Source: Hohaiivirga sp031546825
Lineage (GTDB): Bacteria > Pseudomonadota > Alphaproteobacteria > Rhizobiales > Beijerinckiaceae
Reading direction: 5' to 3'
NCBI GenBank assembly: GCA_031546825.1
Contig: JAVBJU010000019.1
Coordinates: 1 to 64,000, forward strand
Length of the DNA stretch: 64,000 bases
Position numbers and translations under genes: made by a program. Below, piece by piece: positions 53,948 to 63,016 of the stretch (position 1 is its first letter; each line of letters starts with the position of its first letter). Under the pieces are notes generated by a model. That model made no database searches. It saw only the letters and a list, made by a program, of their open reading frames with translations, and had not been told where the DNA came from.

Positions 53948-54047
53948 GGACTGGACCTCCACTGCTGAACTGTGGCAACCCTAGACACAAAAATTGCACA
54001 TGCGCATGGTAAAACGCGCGGCGTCCGGAACGAGGGATATGTCAAAA

Positions 54048-54063
54048 TACCTCTAACGAGGTA
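54048..54063. promoter_or_regulatory. Candidate NarL/NarP site (7-2-7)
   Basis: TACCTCTAACGAGGTA consists of two heptamers in inverted orientation with a 2-bp spacer. It matches the NarL consensus TACYYMT-N2-AKRRGTA at 13 of 14 positions. It lies between narK1 and narX, about 100 bp from each start, so it could control both directions. Confidence 0.75.
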
Positions 54064-54166
54064 GTACGAAAGACACCGCTTTCTTATTCAATTTCATTGA
54101 GTTATGAATTACTGTCCAAGGTCTGATTATGTCTTGTCGGAGACTTGGACTATTAAGGGGTATGCC

Positions 54167-55960
54167 ATGCTGAGCTGGCTGAGAACGTCGCTATCCGCCC
54201 GGGCGGGGTTCGCGGTAACCCTGATCGCGACGCTTGCCCTGTGCAGCGCTGTCAGCGCTGTCTTGATCGCTAGCATCAGCCAGGGCGATGCGGCCGCCAT
54301 CAACACTGCCGGGTCGCTACGCATGGCCACCTACCGAATGGTGTGGGAACTGGACGAAAGCACGATGCCGGTCGATGTGACCGCACTTGCCGACGACATG
54401 CGGCAGCGCTTGACCAGCGAGGCGCTCGTCAGCCGCCTCGATACACTCGGAAATAAGGGTATCCAAGATGCCTATCAGGCAGTGACGGAACAATGGCAAG
54501 GGAACCTGCTGCCGGCGTTGCAACAACGGAACAAAGATGCCTTCCGAGACCAGGTAGCGTCGTTCACAGCACATCTTGAGCATTTCATCGAGCTCCTGCA
54601 ACGGCAGGCAGAAACCCGGCAAGCCTGGCAGCAAGGCATCCAGGGCGCAGCGTTGCTGCTGACCATCATCATTCTGTTCGTCGGGATGTATGAACTCCAT
54701 AATGGCGTCCTGCAACCGCTGCGCGCCCTGGTCAGTACCACCGAGCGTTTCCGCGCCGGCAATCTCGATGCGCGTGTCGCCCATCAATCTGAAGACGAAT
54801 TGGGCGTGGTGGCCGAACGCTTCAACGCCATGGCCGAAGATATCGAGCAATCCCATCAGTTGTTGGAGCAGAGGGTAGCGGAGAAAACCCACAATCTGGC
54901 GCGCAGCAATGCCGCGTTGGAGTTATTGCTGTCGAGCAGCCGCAAAATGGCGAGTAGCCTAGCCAATATCGGTCAGTTGGAAGAATTGATCGACAGCTTT
55001 CAGAAGCACCTGCCCGGACTTATTCTGACGTTGTGCCTGCGCGGCGACGATCATGAAGCGCAAAAGCCGATTGCCTTATATGGCAACGCGCAACGCAAAA
55101 TCTGCTCGATCAGCGAGTGCTCCGACTGCGAACTGTATACCGACCGGAGCGGCAAGGTGGTGTCGATTACCTCGCAAGGCAAACCGCTCGGTGAAATCCG
55201 GGCCATCTATGGCAATGGCCAAAAACCGAGCGACACCGAGCAGGAACTGCTACAGGCGCTTGCCGACTACATCGGCGCAACCCTCTCGCTGGAAAATCAA
55301 CGCGAGCGCAGCAAGCATCTACTGCTGATGGATGAGCGCACCACCATCGCCCGCGAGTTGCATGACTCCCTAGCCCAGGAGCTGTCCTACATGAAGTTTC
55401 AGGTCAGCCGCCTGCAAACCCTGATCCAGCGCGGCGAGCAAAATGACCAGATCTTGAAAGTCAGCCATGACTTGCGCGAAGGCCTCAACAGTGCCTATCG
55501 CCACCTGCGCGAACTCCTCACGACATTCCGCCTGCAAGTCCGCGATGGTGGGCTGGCCAAGGCGCTGGACGACACCGTAAGGGAATTTGCCGACAAAGGC
55601 GATCTCGAAGTCAGCATGGACTGCGAAACCCTGGCGTTCCCGCTCTCATCAAACGAACAGATCAACGTGCTGCAGATCGTGCGCGAGGCGCTCTCTAACT
55701 GCGTCCACCACGCCCAGGCCAGCCACGCCCGCATCGATTTGCGTCAGGATGCCGGTTATGTCGAGGTTTCCATCCAGGACGATGGTATCGGCATGGGTAA
55801 AGACTTTGACACCCGCCAGCACCATGGCCTCTCCATCATGCAGGAGCGCGCCCGCAGCCTCGACGGCTCTCTGATGATCGATTCGAGCGTTAAAAAAGGC
55901 GCTCGCATCCTGTTGCGGTTCCCGCCGGAGTTTTTAGAATACTCCGAGACAAGGGCCTGA
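54167..55960 (+). CDS. narX: Nitrate/nitrite sensor histidine kinase
   Basis: A 597-residue membrane sensor. TM1 is at about 15-37, immediately followed by the nitrate-binding P-box INTAGSLRMATYRM (46-58). A periplasmic helical domain, TM2 (about 152-172), HAMP, a cysteine-bearing central module (CSISECSDCEL), HisKA_3 with the phosphoacceptor ELHDSLAQELSY and an HATPase (DDGIGMGKDF, the G1 box) follow. The ATG at 54167 has AAGGGG 6 nt upstream. It is cotranscribed with narL, 3 nt away. Confidence 0.95.
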   Translation: MLSWLRTSLSARAGFAVTLIATLALCSAVSAVLIASISQGDAAAINTAGSLRMATYRMVWELDESTMPVDVTALADDMRQRLTSEALVSRLDTLGNKGIQDAYQAVTEQWQGNLLPALQQRNKDAFRDQVASFTAHLEHFIELLQRQAETRQAWQQGIQGAALLLTIIILFVGMYELHNGVLQPLRALVSTTERFRAGNLDARVAHQSEDELGVVAERFNAMAEDIEQSHQLLEQRVAEKTHNLARSNAALELLLSSSRKMASSLANIGQLEELIDSFQKHLPGLILTLCLRGDDHEAQKPIALYGNAQRKICSISECSDCELYTDRSGKVVSITSQGKPLGEIRAIYGNGQKPSDTEQELLQALADYIGATLSLENQRERSKHLLLMDERTTIARELHDSLAQELSYMKFQVSRLQTLIQRGEQNDQILKVSHDLREGLNSAYRHLRELLTTFRLQVRDGGLAKALDDTVREFADKGDLEVSMDCETLAFPLSSNEQINVLQIVREALSNCVHHAQASHARIDLRQDAGYVEVSIQDDGIGMGKDFDTRQHHGLSIMQERARSLDGSLMIDSSVKKGARILLRFPPEFLEYSETRA

Positions 55961-55963
55961 AAT

Positions 55964-56599
55964 ATGAAAATGGACCATACTTGCACGTTGATGCTTGCCG
56001 ACGACCACCCGATGATGCGGCGGGGGTTGCGCCAGTTGATCGAACTGGAAGCGGATTTTCGGGTGATTGCCGAAGCTTCAAATGGCGTCGAAGTCTGTGA
56101 ACTGGTGAGCACCTGCCGCCCCGACCTGATTTTGCTCGACAACAATATGCCTGAGCTCAATGGGGTCGAGACGTTGAAACGCCTGCGTGACATGGGTTTT
56201 CTGGGAAAGGTCGTGCTGTTCACAATATCCGATAGCGAGAGCGACGTCCGTGACGCCATGCGCTACGGTGCCGATGGTTACTTGCTCAAGGACATGGAGC
56301 CCGAACGGCTGGTCGACCACTTGCGGGAGGTGATGAACGATCAACTGGTAGTCAGCGAAGGCTTGAGCAAGATTCTGGCCCAGGCGCTCCGACCGGTGGC
56401 GAACGAATCCGTTGTCCTGACTGACCGCGAGCACCAAGTTCTAAAAATGGTTGCAGGCGGCTTAAGCAACAAGATGATTGGCAGCAAACTGGGCATCGCC
56501 GAGGGAACGGTCAAGGTCCATGTCAAAAGCCTGCTGCATAAGCTCGGGCTCCGCTCCCGAGTCGAAGCCGCCGTGTGGTCGCTAAAGCATCCGCACTGA
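55964..56599 (+). CDS. narL: Nitrate/nitrite response regulator (LuxR-type)
   Basis: A 211-residue regulator. The receiver domain has the acidic pocket LADDHP and the phosphoacceptor LILLDNNMPE (NarL-like). The C-terminal LuxR HTH reads LTDREHQVLKMVAGGLSNKM and GTVKVHVKSLLHKLG. It is activated by NarX and expected to bind the site at 54048-54063. The order narX-narL divergent from narK1K2GHJI is the well-known Pseudomonas arrangement. Confidence 0.95.
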   Translation: MKMDHTCTLMLADDHPMMRRGLRQLIELEADFRVIAEASNGVEVCELVSTCRPDLILLDNNMPELNGVETLKRLRDMGFLGKVVLFTISDSESDVRDAMRYGADGYLLKDMEPERLVDHLREVMNDQLVVSEGLSKILAQALRPVANESVVLTDREHQVLKMVAGGLSNKMIGSKLGIAEGTVKVHVKSLLHKLGLRSRVEAAVWSLKHPH

Positions 56600-56658
56600 T
56601 CGAATCTGGGCGGACTGTTTTAAAATTTAATTTAAAATCAATGGACTATAAAGCGTAA

Positions 56659-56748
56659 TGGCGGAGAGGGGGAGATTCGAACTCCCGATAGACTTGCGCC
56701 TATGCCGCATTTCGAGTGCGGTGCATTCAACCACTCTGCCACCTCTCC
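56659..56748 (-). tRNA. tRNA-Ser (CGA anticodon)
   Basis: A 90-nt class II tRNA with acceptor GGAGAGG paired with CCTCTCC, discriminator G and encoded CCA. The anticodon loop is CTCGAAA (anticodon CGA), with a long variable arm and T loop AGTTCGAATC. It decodes UCG. It lies 59 bp after narL, on the opposite strand. Confidence 0.96.
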
Positions 56749-56900
56749 GCGAGGCTTCGTATCGTCACTTGGTTGAAGCGCCGTGGGATTAGCACGGGGT
56801 TTGGCTGCTGGCAAGGTTGCGTGTGCGGAAAAACGAAAGATCGGGGAGGAACCGGTCGGGAAACATGTTTCCGGGCCGGTTCCACTCTCGTCGTGGTGTG

Positions 56901-59900
56901 TCAGCCGAACAACGCCGCGGCCTGCTCGCCAATGGCCTTGAAGTCGGGCTTGCCGGTGCCGAGCAACGGGATGGATGCGACTGTCTTGACCTCGGCCGGG
57001 ATCATCAGTTCGGCCACACCGCGCTCTTTGGCGAAGCGCTGGAAGTCGGCGCGGGTTGCGCCCTTCTCGGTGGTCATCAGCACAACACGTTCGCCCTTCT
57101 TGCTGTCGGGCAGGTTGGCAGCGGCGTTGGTGGCCTCGGGCCAGGCCTGGGCGGCAAGGGCCTCAATGGCAGCGAGTGAAACCATTTCACCGCCAATTTT
57201 AGCGAAGCGTTTGACGCGGCCTTTGATGGTGACAAAGCCCTCGTCATCAATGGCAACGATATCACCAGTATCATGCCAACCATCGGGCGGCGCTTCGAGC
57301 ACTCCGGGGTTTTCCGGGCGCAGGTAGCCCAGCATGATATTAGGGCCGCGCACATAAAGCCTGCCGCCCTGTTCAATGCCCGCCACTGGCTCAAGCCGGA
57401 TATCCATGCCGGGAAGCATGCGGCCCACCGTGCCGAAGCGGTTGAACATCGGGGTGTTGATTGCCAGCACCGGCGCGCTTTCAGTCACGCCATAGCCTTC
57501 AAGCAGACGCAGGCCGAATTTCTCCGCATAGAAATTGCGGGTCGCCTCTTTCACGGGCTCTGCACCCGACACCACATAACGCAGCGAGCGGAAATCGTAG
57601 GGATGCGCCTTGCGGGCATAGCCCATCAGGAAGGTGTCAGTGCCAAACATGATGGTGGCGTTGGTTCCGTAAACCAGCTCGGGAATGATGCGGTAGTGCA
57701 GCGGTGACGGGTAGAGATAAACCGGCACGCCATAGACCAGCGGCAGGATGAGCGCTGCCGTCAGCCCGAAGGAATGGAACAGCGGCAGCATGTTGAACAC
57801 TTTATCCTGCCGGCCAAAGTCAATGCGAGCGGCAGCCTGTGCGGCGTTGGCCAGAATGTTACGGTGCGACAGCACCACGCCCTTGGGCGCGCCTTCACTG
57901 CCCGAGGTGAACAGGATGGCGGCGGGGTCATCCGCCTTGCGCCGTGCCAGCGGCTTACCGCAGTTGAGGAACATGGAAAGCTTGGCGAACAGCGTGATAG
58001 ATGCGCCGACATCCTCAAGATAGACGATCTCGCGCCCCTGCTGCAACGCCTCAACCACGGCGGTCAGTTTCGCCTTCTCGACGAACTTGCGCGAAGTCAC
58101 GAGGATTTTGGCGTCGGCGGTGCGGCAGGCGGACTCGAGATTGGCGAGGCCCGCAGTGAAATTGAGCATCGCCGGCACCCGGCCCGCAGACATCAAGCCA
58201 AGTACGGTGGCCGCCGTGGTGGCTGCGCCGGGCAGCAACACCGCAACTGCGTCGCCTTTCTTGGTTCTTGGCATCAATGCTTTGCCGATCAGCGACGAAA
58301 CCACCAACAGTTTGCGATAGCTCATCGCGCCAAATAACGGATCTTCAACCGCGGTGCGGCCCATGCCATGCTCTTTGCCCGCCGCCACCACCGCATCAAA
58401 AATTGTGCGGTCGACCGGCGCAGTGCGGAAAACGAGGTCCGACATCAGTTGATAGAGCTTGAGCCCCGCCTGTTTGCGGCGCTCGCGGCCATGAACGTCG
58501 GCGGGCACATCGAGGCGCACCGGCTCAAGTATCGTCACCGTCACCTTGGGCCACCAGCGATGGCGCACCTGCTTGCGCGACAGGCGGGTGAAAACGGTTT
58601 TTTCAAGCCCGTCGATCTTCACCGGCACCACCATGGCTTCCGATTTGTCAGCAATCAGGCCGACGCCGTCATAAACCTTCATCAGGCTGCCGGTCACGGT
58701 GAGGCGACCTTCGGGGAAAATCACCAATGTCTCGCCGTTTTTAACCTCGTTGATGAGCGCACGCGTCGCCATCGGCTGGGTTGGGTCGAGCGGGAAAGCG
58801 CGCACCAGCTTCAGGAAAGGTTTCACCCACCAGCGTTGCGCGATGGCGTAATCAATGGCGAAAAGCGGCTGCTTGCCACCGAAGAGCGACAGCGCCAAAG
58901 CCGCATCGAGAAAGCTGACATGGTTCAGCGCAATGATGGCGCGATCCCCCGCCTTGGCAAGGTTTTCGTGCCCGCGCACTTCAACCCGGTAAACCGAGCG
59001 AAACAGGATGGAGAAGAAATCGGCCAGTGGATTAGTTGGCGAGGTACGAAACACCATGATGCCAACCACAATCGAGGCCAATCCCAGCAGCGCAACCGTC
59101 AGCGATAACGAGGCACCGGATTGCGGCAACAAGGCCGATAACCCGGCTTTGATCACTGCGACCGCAACCGCGCCAAGCACCATCGCCGCCGCCGATTGCA
59201 CATTGGTGGCGGCAATGACCCGGGCGCGCCGGTCGGTCTCGGCCCAGGCCTGCACCGCAGCGAAGGATGGCACGATGTAGATACCGCCAGCAATCGCCAG
59301 CCCGGCCATATCAATCATCGCATGGATGCCGTGGCCGCTGGCCATGAATTGCTGCCAGCCCATGACCTCGGCGGATGGTACATGCAGGGCGAGCAGCAGG
59401 CCGAGATCAAGACAGAACAGGCCCATCAGCACACCGGCAATCGCGGTTGGCAGCAGAACGATGCGCCCGCTGGACAGCCACGAGGCAATGGCAGAGCCGA
59501 TGGCAACACTGATTGCAAAAACCGCCAGCAGGGCCGTGGTGACGGATTCCGCCGCATTGAACGCATCTTTGGCAATGACCGGCAGCAGCGATAGCATCAC
59601 CGCGCCAATCAGCCAGAACCACGAAACCACCATGCCACCGCGCCACAGACGCGGCTCACGCTTGAGGTCTTTCAGCAGGGTGAAGGTGGAGCGCAGCACG
59701 TTGCGGTCCACGACAAGAGAAGGAGCCGCCTCACCCGTCAGCGGAATGAACAGGCTCGAAACCCAGCACAGAATGGCAAAACCGACGATGAGAACGGCAA
59801 TGAGAACAGTGAAGCTCGCCGCATTGTGCTCACCGGCAATGGCAAGACCTCCGACAATGGTGCCACCAAGGATCGCGAGGAAGGTAGCACCCTCAACCAA

Positions 59901-60362
59901 CGCATTACCCGCCGGAAGCTCAGAACGCTTCAGATGATCGGGCAGGATACCGTATTTGATCGGACCGAACAGAGCAGCAATGGTGCCGAAGCCGAACAGC
60001 GCGAGAAACAGGAACGGCAGCGGCGACACCGCAACACCGGCCAATGTGACCTGCATTTCATAGATAGCGAACCCCAGCACCGCCAAGGCCGAGACGCCGA
60101 TTTCACACAGTTTGAGGCGTCGGGCCACCAGCGCCTTGTCGTAGCGGTCAGCCCATTGCCCGCCGAGTCCGGACAGGAAGAACGACGGCGCGATGAACAC
60201 CGCACCGGCAAGAATCACCAGAATGTCACCTGCCGAGCTGCCAATTTTGTAAACAATCAGCATGGCCAGGGCGTTTTTCAGGAAATTATCGTTGAACGCC
60301 GAAAAGAACTGACACCAGAACAAAGGCGCAAAGCGCCGCGATGTCATCAAGGTTCCAAACAT
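56901..60362 (-). CDS. aas: MFS-acyltransferase-acyl-ACP synthetase fusion (LplT/Aas-like)
   Basis: A 1153-residue three-module protein. (1) An MFS-like domain (about 1-410, FFSAFNDNFLKNAL at the start) resembles the lysophospholipid flippase LplT. (2) A PlsC acyltransferase (about 440-620) has NHVSFLDA and FPEGRLT. (3) An AMP-forming acyl-ACP/CoA synthetase (about 650-1150) has ILFTSGSEGAPKGVVLSH and GYGVTESAP. In E. coli LplT and Aas act together to flip and re-acylate lysophospholipids; here all three are one chain. It is divergent from a TetR gene with operators between. Confidence 0.9.
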   Translation of the reverse strand: MFGTLMTSRRFAPLFWCQFFSAFNDNFLKNALAMLIVYKIGSSAGDILVILAGAVFIAPSFFLSGLGGQWADRYDKALVARRLKLCEIGVSALAVLGFAIYEMQVTLAGVAVSPLPFLFLALFGFGTIAALFGPIKYGILPDHLKRSELPAGNALVEGATFLAILGGTIVGGLAIAGEHNAASFTVLIAVLIVGFAILCWVSSLFIPLTGEAAPSLVVDRNVLRSTFTLLKDLKREPRLWRGGMVVSWFWLIGAVMLSLLPVIAKDAFNAAESVTTALLAVFAISVAIGSAIASWLSSGRIVLLPTAIAGVLMGLFCLDLGLLLALHVPSAEVMGWQQFMASGHGIHAMIDMAGLAIAGGIYIVPSFAAVQAWAETDRRARVIAATNVQSAAAMVLGAVAVAVIKAGLSALLPQSGASLSLTVALLGLASIVVGIMVFRTSPTNPLADFFSILFRSVYRVEVRGHENLAKAGDRAIIALNHVSFLDAALALSLFGGKQPLFAIDYAIAQRWWVKPFLKLVRAFPLDPTQPMATRALINEVKNGETLVIFPEGRLTVTGSLMKVYDGVGLIADKSEAMVVPVKIDGLEKTVFTRLSRKQVRHRWWPKVTVTILEPVRLDVPADVHGRERRKQAGLKLYQLMSDLVFRTAPVDRTIFDAVVAAGKEHGMGRTAVEDPLFGAMSYRKLLVVSSLIGKALMPRTKKGDAVAVLLPGAATTAATVLGLMSAGRVPAMLNFTAGLANLESACRTADAKILVTSRKFVEKAKLTAVVEALQQGREIVYLEDVGASITLFAKLSMFLNCGKPLARRKADDPAAILFTSGSEGAPKGVVLSHRNILANAAQAAARIDFGRQDKVFNMLPLFHSFGLTAALILPLVYGVPVYLYPSPLHYRIIPELVYGTNATIMFGTDTFLMGYARKAHPYDFRSLRYVVSGAEPVKEATRNFYAEKFGLRLLEGYGVTESAPVLAINTPMFNRFGTVGRMLPGMDIRLEPVAGIEQGGRLYVRGPNIMLGYLRPENPGVLEAPPDGWHDTGDIVAIDDEGFVTIKGRVKRFAKIGGEMVSLAAIEALAAQAWPEATNAAANLPDSKKGERVVLMTTEKGATRADFQRFAKERGVAELMIPAEVKTVASIPLLGTGKPDFKAIGEQAAALFG

Positions 60363-60460
60363 GTCGCGTGTGCCTCCGGGCGGTTACCCCATCAGGGGTA
60401 GGCTGCTGGCGGGGGAAAATCCAGTAACGAAATGGTCTTCCCCAGCAAGTTTTTCGAACA

Positions 60461-60507
60461 TGAACAATGTTCACTATGGACAATGCCCGTTTTTTGAACA
60501 ATGTTCA
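60461..60507. promoter_or_regulatory. Two perfect TetR-type operators between aas and its regulator
   Basis: TGAACAATGTTCA occurs twice (60461-60473 and 60495-60507), each a 13-bp palindrome with 34 bp between centres. A weaker copy GGACAATGCCC (60478-60488) lies between them. The location in the divergent promoter region suggests control of both genes by the adjacent TetR protein. Confidence 0.75.
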
Positions 60508-60566
60508 AGCGATAATTTCCAGCGCCAAAACGGACGCGGCTCCGCGATTAAGGGAATAATACCACG

Positions 60567-61175
60567 ATGGGATTGAGCGAACGCAAGGCAGCTCTGCGCG
60601 AAGCCGTTCTCAATGCCGCAGAAGCCATTGTTGCAAGCCATGGCCTCGGCGCTCTCAAAGCACGCGATGTCGCCCAAAAAGCGGGTTGTTCGCTTGGCGC
60701 CATCTATACGGTTTTCACCGATCTCGACATGCTGATATTGGCGATCAACGCGCGAACGCTCCACCGGCTGGAACAGGAGCTTGCCGCGCATCCTGAGCCT
60801 GACACCGCCACATTGAACGTAGTGACCGGCAACCTCGTCGCCCTCTCTGGCGTCTATCTCGACTTCGCCGCCGCCAATCGCCTGCTGTGGCGCGCCTTGT
60901 TCGAGCACCGCCTCGCCGAAGGCCGCGCCCTGCCCCAAGATCAAAACGAACGCCGCAACACCTTGTTCAATTTCATCGAACGCCCGTTGACCAAACTCGG
61001 CATAGAGCCCGACCCGGACGCCCGCGCCTTGCTCGCCCGCTCGCTGTTTTCAGCGCTGCATGGCATGATTCTTCTTGGGCTAGAAGAAAAGCTCGTAAAG
61101 ATGCCCATCGAAACATTGAAAAATCAGATCGGCATTGTGGTGATTGCGATGTTGCGGGGGTTGGCGGCGCGATAG
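60567..61175 (+). CDS. TetR-family regulator
   Basis: A 202-residue protein. The N-terminal HTH (LGALKARDVAQKAGCSLGAIYTVFTDLDML) is clear, and the remaining helical domain matches the WHG/TetR_C-type ligand domain. It is expected to repress the divergent aas fusion gene through the TGAACAATGTTCA sites and possibly to sense an acyl-CoA or fatty acid. The ATG at 60567 directly precedes the conserved SERKAALREAVL stretch. Confidence 0.87.
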   Translation: MGLSERKAALREAVLNAAEAIVASHGLGALKARDVAQKAGCSLGAIYTVFTDLDMLILAINARTLHRLEQELAAHPEPDTATLNVVTGNLVALSGVYLDFAAANRLLWRALFEHRLAEGRALPQDQNERRNTLFNFIERPLTKLGIEPDPDARALLARSLFSALHGMILLGLEEKLVKMPIETLKNQIGIVVIAMLRGLAAR

Positions 61176-61244
61176 TAATTGGCATCGCAAGACGCGGCTC
61201 ATCCCAAAGGCTGCTTGCGCTGGCCCTCGAACGCAGTACTTTGC

Positions 61245-61273
61245 TTGACAGGAACGCGCTGTGAAGCTATCAA
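61245..61273 (+). promoter_or_regulatory. Predicted promoter of rplU-rpmA
   Basis: TTGACA (61245-61250, perfect -35) is followed after 17 bp by TATCAA (61268-61273, four of six for -10). The resulting leader of about 150 nt contains a GCGGAG-GCTCCGC stem and could be regulated. Confidence 0.6.
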
Positions 61274-61429
61274 CGCCGGTCCGCGGAGTTTAGGCTCCGC
61301 TGTTGCATCATGGCTTTTTGCCCGATGCATTCGCCGCAAGACTTCACGAAAGCCTTGCACTCCACGAAACTGCAAAAAAGCTGGTCCCGAACAAATTCGG
61401 AGAACTTGGCTGAACACGAAGGAAAAACG

Positions 61430-61852
61430 ATGTTCGCAGTAATCAAGACCAGCGGCAAGCTTTACCGCGTTGCCGCCGATGACGTGATCGCCGTCGCCCG
61501 CCTTGAAGGCGAAGCCGGTTCCGCCGTCACATTCGATTCCGTAACGATGCTTTCCGACGCCGCAGGCGTGCAGATCGGTACCCCGATCATTGCCGGCCTG
61601 ACCGTTACCGGTGAAGTTGTCGAGCACAAGCGCACCCCGAAGGTCATCGCCTTCAAGAAGCGCCGTCGCCAGAATTCCAAGCGCAAGCGTGGCCATCGCC
61701 AGGACTACACCCTCGTTCGCATCACCGCCGTTGGCGGCGCGAAGCCGGCCAAGAAGGCCGCGAAGGCTGAAGTCGCCGTTGAGGCCCCTGCCGCTGAAGC
61801 AGCTGCCAAGAAGGTCGCTGCGAAGAACCCCGCCGCGGCCAAGGCCGAGTGA
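61430..61852 (+). CDS. rplU: 50S ribosomal protein L21
   Basis: A 140-residue large-subunit protein. MFAVIKTSGKLYRVAADDVI, GTPIIAGLTVTGEVVEH and the RNA-binding KKRRRQNSKRKRGHRQDYT are typical of L21. The C-terminal Ala/Lys-rich tail (about 35 residues) is longer than in E. coli, as in many alphaproteobacteria. GAAGGA lies before the ATG. It is cotranscribed with rpmA 47 bp downstream. Confidence 0.97.
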   Translation: MFAVIKTSGKLYRVAADDVIAVARLEGEAGSAVTFDSVTMLSDAAGVQIGTPIIAGLTVTGEVVEHKRTPKVIAFKKRRRQNSKRKRGHRQDYTLVRITAVGGAKPAKKAAKAEVAVEAPAAEAAAKKVAAKNPAAAKAE

Positions 61853-61899
61853 GGAACCGTTTCACGGTTCGCATGTTGAGATTTTAAAGGACTAAAACC

Positions 61900-62166
61900 A
61901 TGGCTCATAAAAAAGCTGGCGGTTCATCCCGTAACGGACGCGACTCCGAAGGCCGTCGCCTCGGCGTCAAGAAGTTCGGCGATCAGGCCGTCATTTCCGG
62001 CAACATCATTATTCGTCAGCGTGGCACCAAGTGGCACCCCGGCGCGAACGTTGGCATGGGCAAAGACCATACCATTTTCGCGACCTGTGAAGGCCGCGTG
62101 CATTTTAGCAAGCGCCAAGGGCGAGCTTTTGTATCAGTACTTCCGGTCGCTGAGGCCGCAGAATAA
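61900..62166 (+). CDS. rpmA: 50S ribosomal protein L27
   Basis: An 88-residue protein starting MAHKKAGGSSRNGRDSEGRR, with GVKKFGDQAV, RQRGTKWHPG and FATCEGRVHF, all typical of L27, which contacts the peptidyl-transferase centre. AAAGGA lies before the ATG. A terminator follows at 62278. Confidence 0.98.
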   Translation: MAHKKAGGSSRNGRDSEGRRLGVKKFGDQAVISGNIIIRQRGTKWHPGANVGMGKDHTIFATCEGRVHFSKRQGRAFVSVLPVAEAAE

Positions 62167-62277
62167 ACGGCGATAGCTAAGACGAAGAGCTACCGCCGGT
62201 GTCCCAACCACCCCGGCGGAAAATAGCCCTTCAAGGACCAGCGATAAGCGGTCTGGCTACATTCCGAGAGACCCGGG

Positions 62278-62303
62278 GGGAGGTGGGATACCACCTCCCT
62301 TTC
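62278..62303 (+). terminator. Terminator after rpmA
   Basis: GGGAGGTGG and CCACCTCCC form a 9-bp stem around a 4-nt loop, followed by TTT. It separates the ribosomal genes from the acetyltransferase gene. Confidence 0.65.
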
Positions 62304-62349
62304 GTCATTTCAGGGCCTTGAGGAAGGCCAAGAACTCGGAGCCAGGATC

Positions 62350-62973
62350 ATGTATCCCGATATCACGCGCGACGACATCTTTATGCTTGAAACCCGGAGA
62401 CTGTGGCTGCGTTGGCTGCGCATGTCCGACGTGCAAGCGGTCGTGCGCCTTGCCGGCGATAAACGAATTTCCGACATGACCGCCCGCATCCCGCACCCGA
62501 TGACGGTAGAGGATGCCGAAAACTTCGTGTTCAACTCCCGCAAGCTCAATGCCGACGGCAACGGGCTCGCACTCGCCATCACCGCCAAAAACAAGCCCAA
62601 CGCCCTGCTCGGCTGTATCAGCATCCGGCATGACCCAGGTGAGGGAAAGCCTCATCTCGGCTACTGGGTCGGGCAACCGTCGTGGGGCCTGGGTGTGGCA
62701 ACGGAAGCAGTTGAACTCATGATCGACAGCTTCTTCTTCTCGACACGCGAGCAGGAGCTTGCCGCAACGGTGATGATCGAAAACGAAGCCTCGCGGCGCG
62801 TGCTGATCAAATCAGGCATGGAACTGACCGGCTCGGGCTGGATATCGCGCCCGGCGCATGGCGACAGGGTGGCGGTTGATCATTTCAGACTGACGCGCGC
62901 GGCATGGAGCGAAAAGATGCCATGGATGCAGCCGTCCGAATGGTTAGAGCCGACCAAGGCGGCGGCAGCGTGA
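62350..62973 (+). CDS. GNAT-family N-acetyltransferase (RimJ/RimL-like)
   Basis: A 207-residue acetyltransferase of the type that modifies ribosomal proteins or small amines. LETRRLWLRWLRMSD at the start, an acetyl-CoA-binding region (LGYWVGQPSWGLGVATEAV) and NEASRRVLIKSGM are characteristic. GGAG lies before the ATG. It commonly accompanies rpmA and obg in alphaproteobacteria; the target is unknown. Confidence 0.87.
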   Translation: MYPDITRDDIFMLETRRLWLRWLRMSDVQAVVRLAGDKRISDMTARIPHPMTVEDAENFVFNSRKLNADGNGLALAITAKNKPNALLGCISIRHDPGEGKPHLGYWVGQPSWGLGVATEAVELMIDSFFFSTREQELAATVMIENEASRRVLIKSGMELTGSGWISRPAHGDRVAVDHFRLTRAAWSEKMPWMQPSEWLEPTKAAAA

Positions 62974-63016
62974 TATCAAAAGACGCGGGGCGTGGGAATT
63001 GTGCCCATGTCCCGCT

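Noticed and set aside
54088..54100. TCAAT-TTC-ATTGA as an FNR/Anr box in the nar intergenic region
   Set aside because: The half sites do not match TTGAT-N4-ATCAA in sequence or spacing.
56600..56760. tRNA-Ser as an attachment site of an integrated nar island
   Set aside because: I could not find a repeated tRNA 3' segment at the other end of the locus or any integrase gene, so no attachment sites are claimed.
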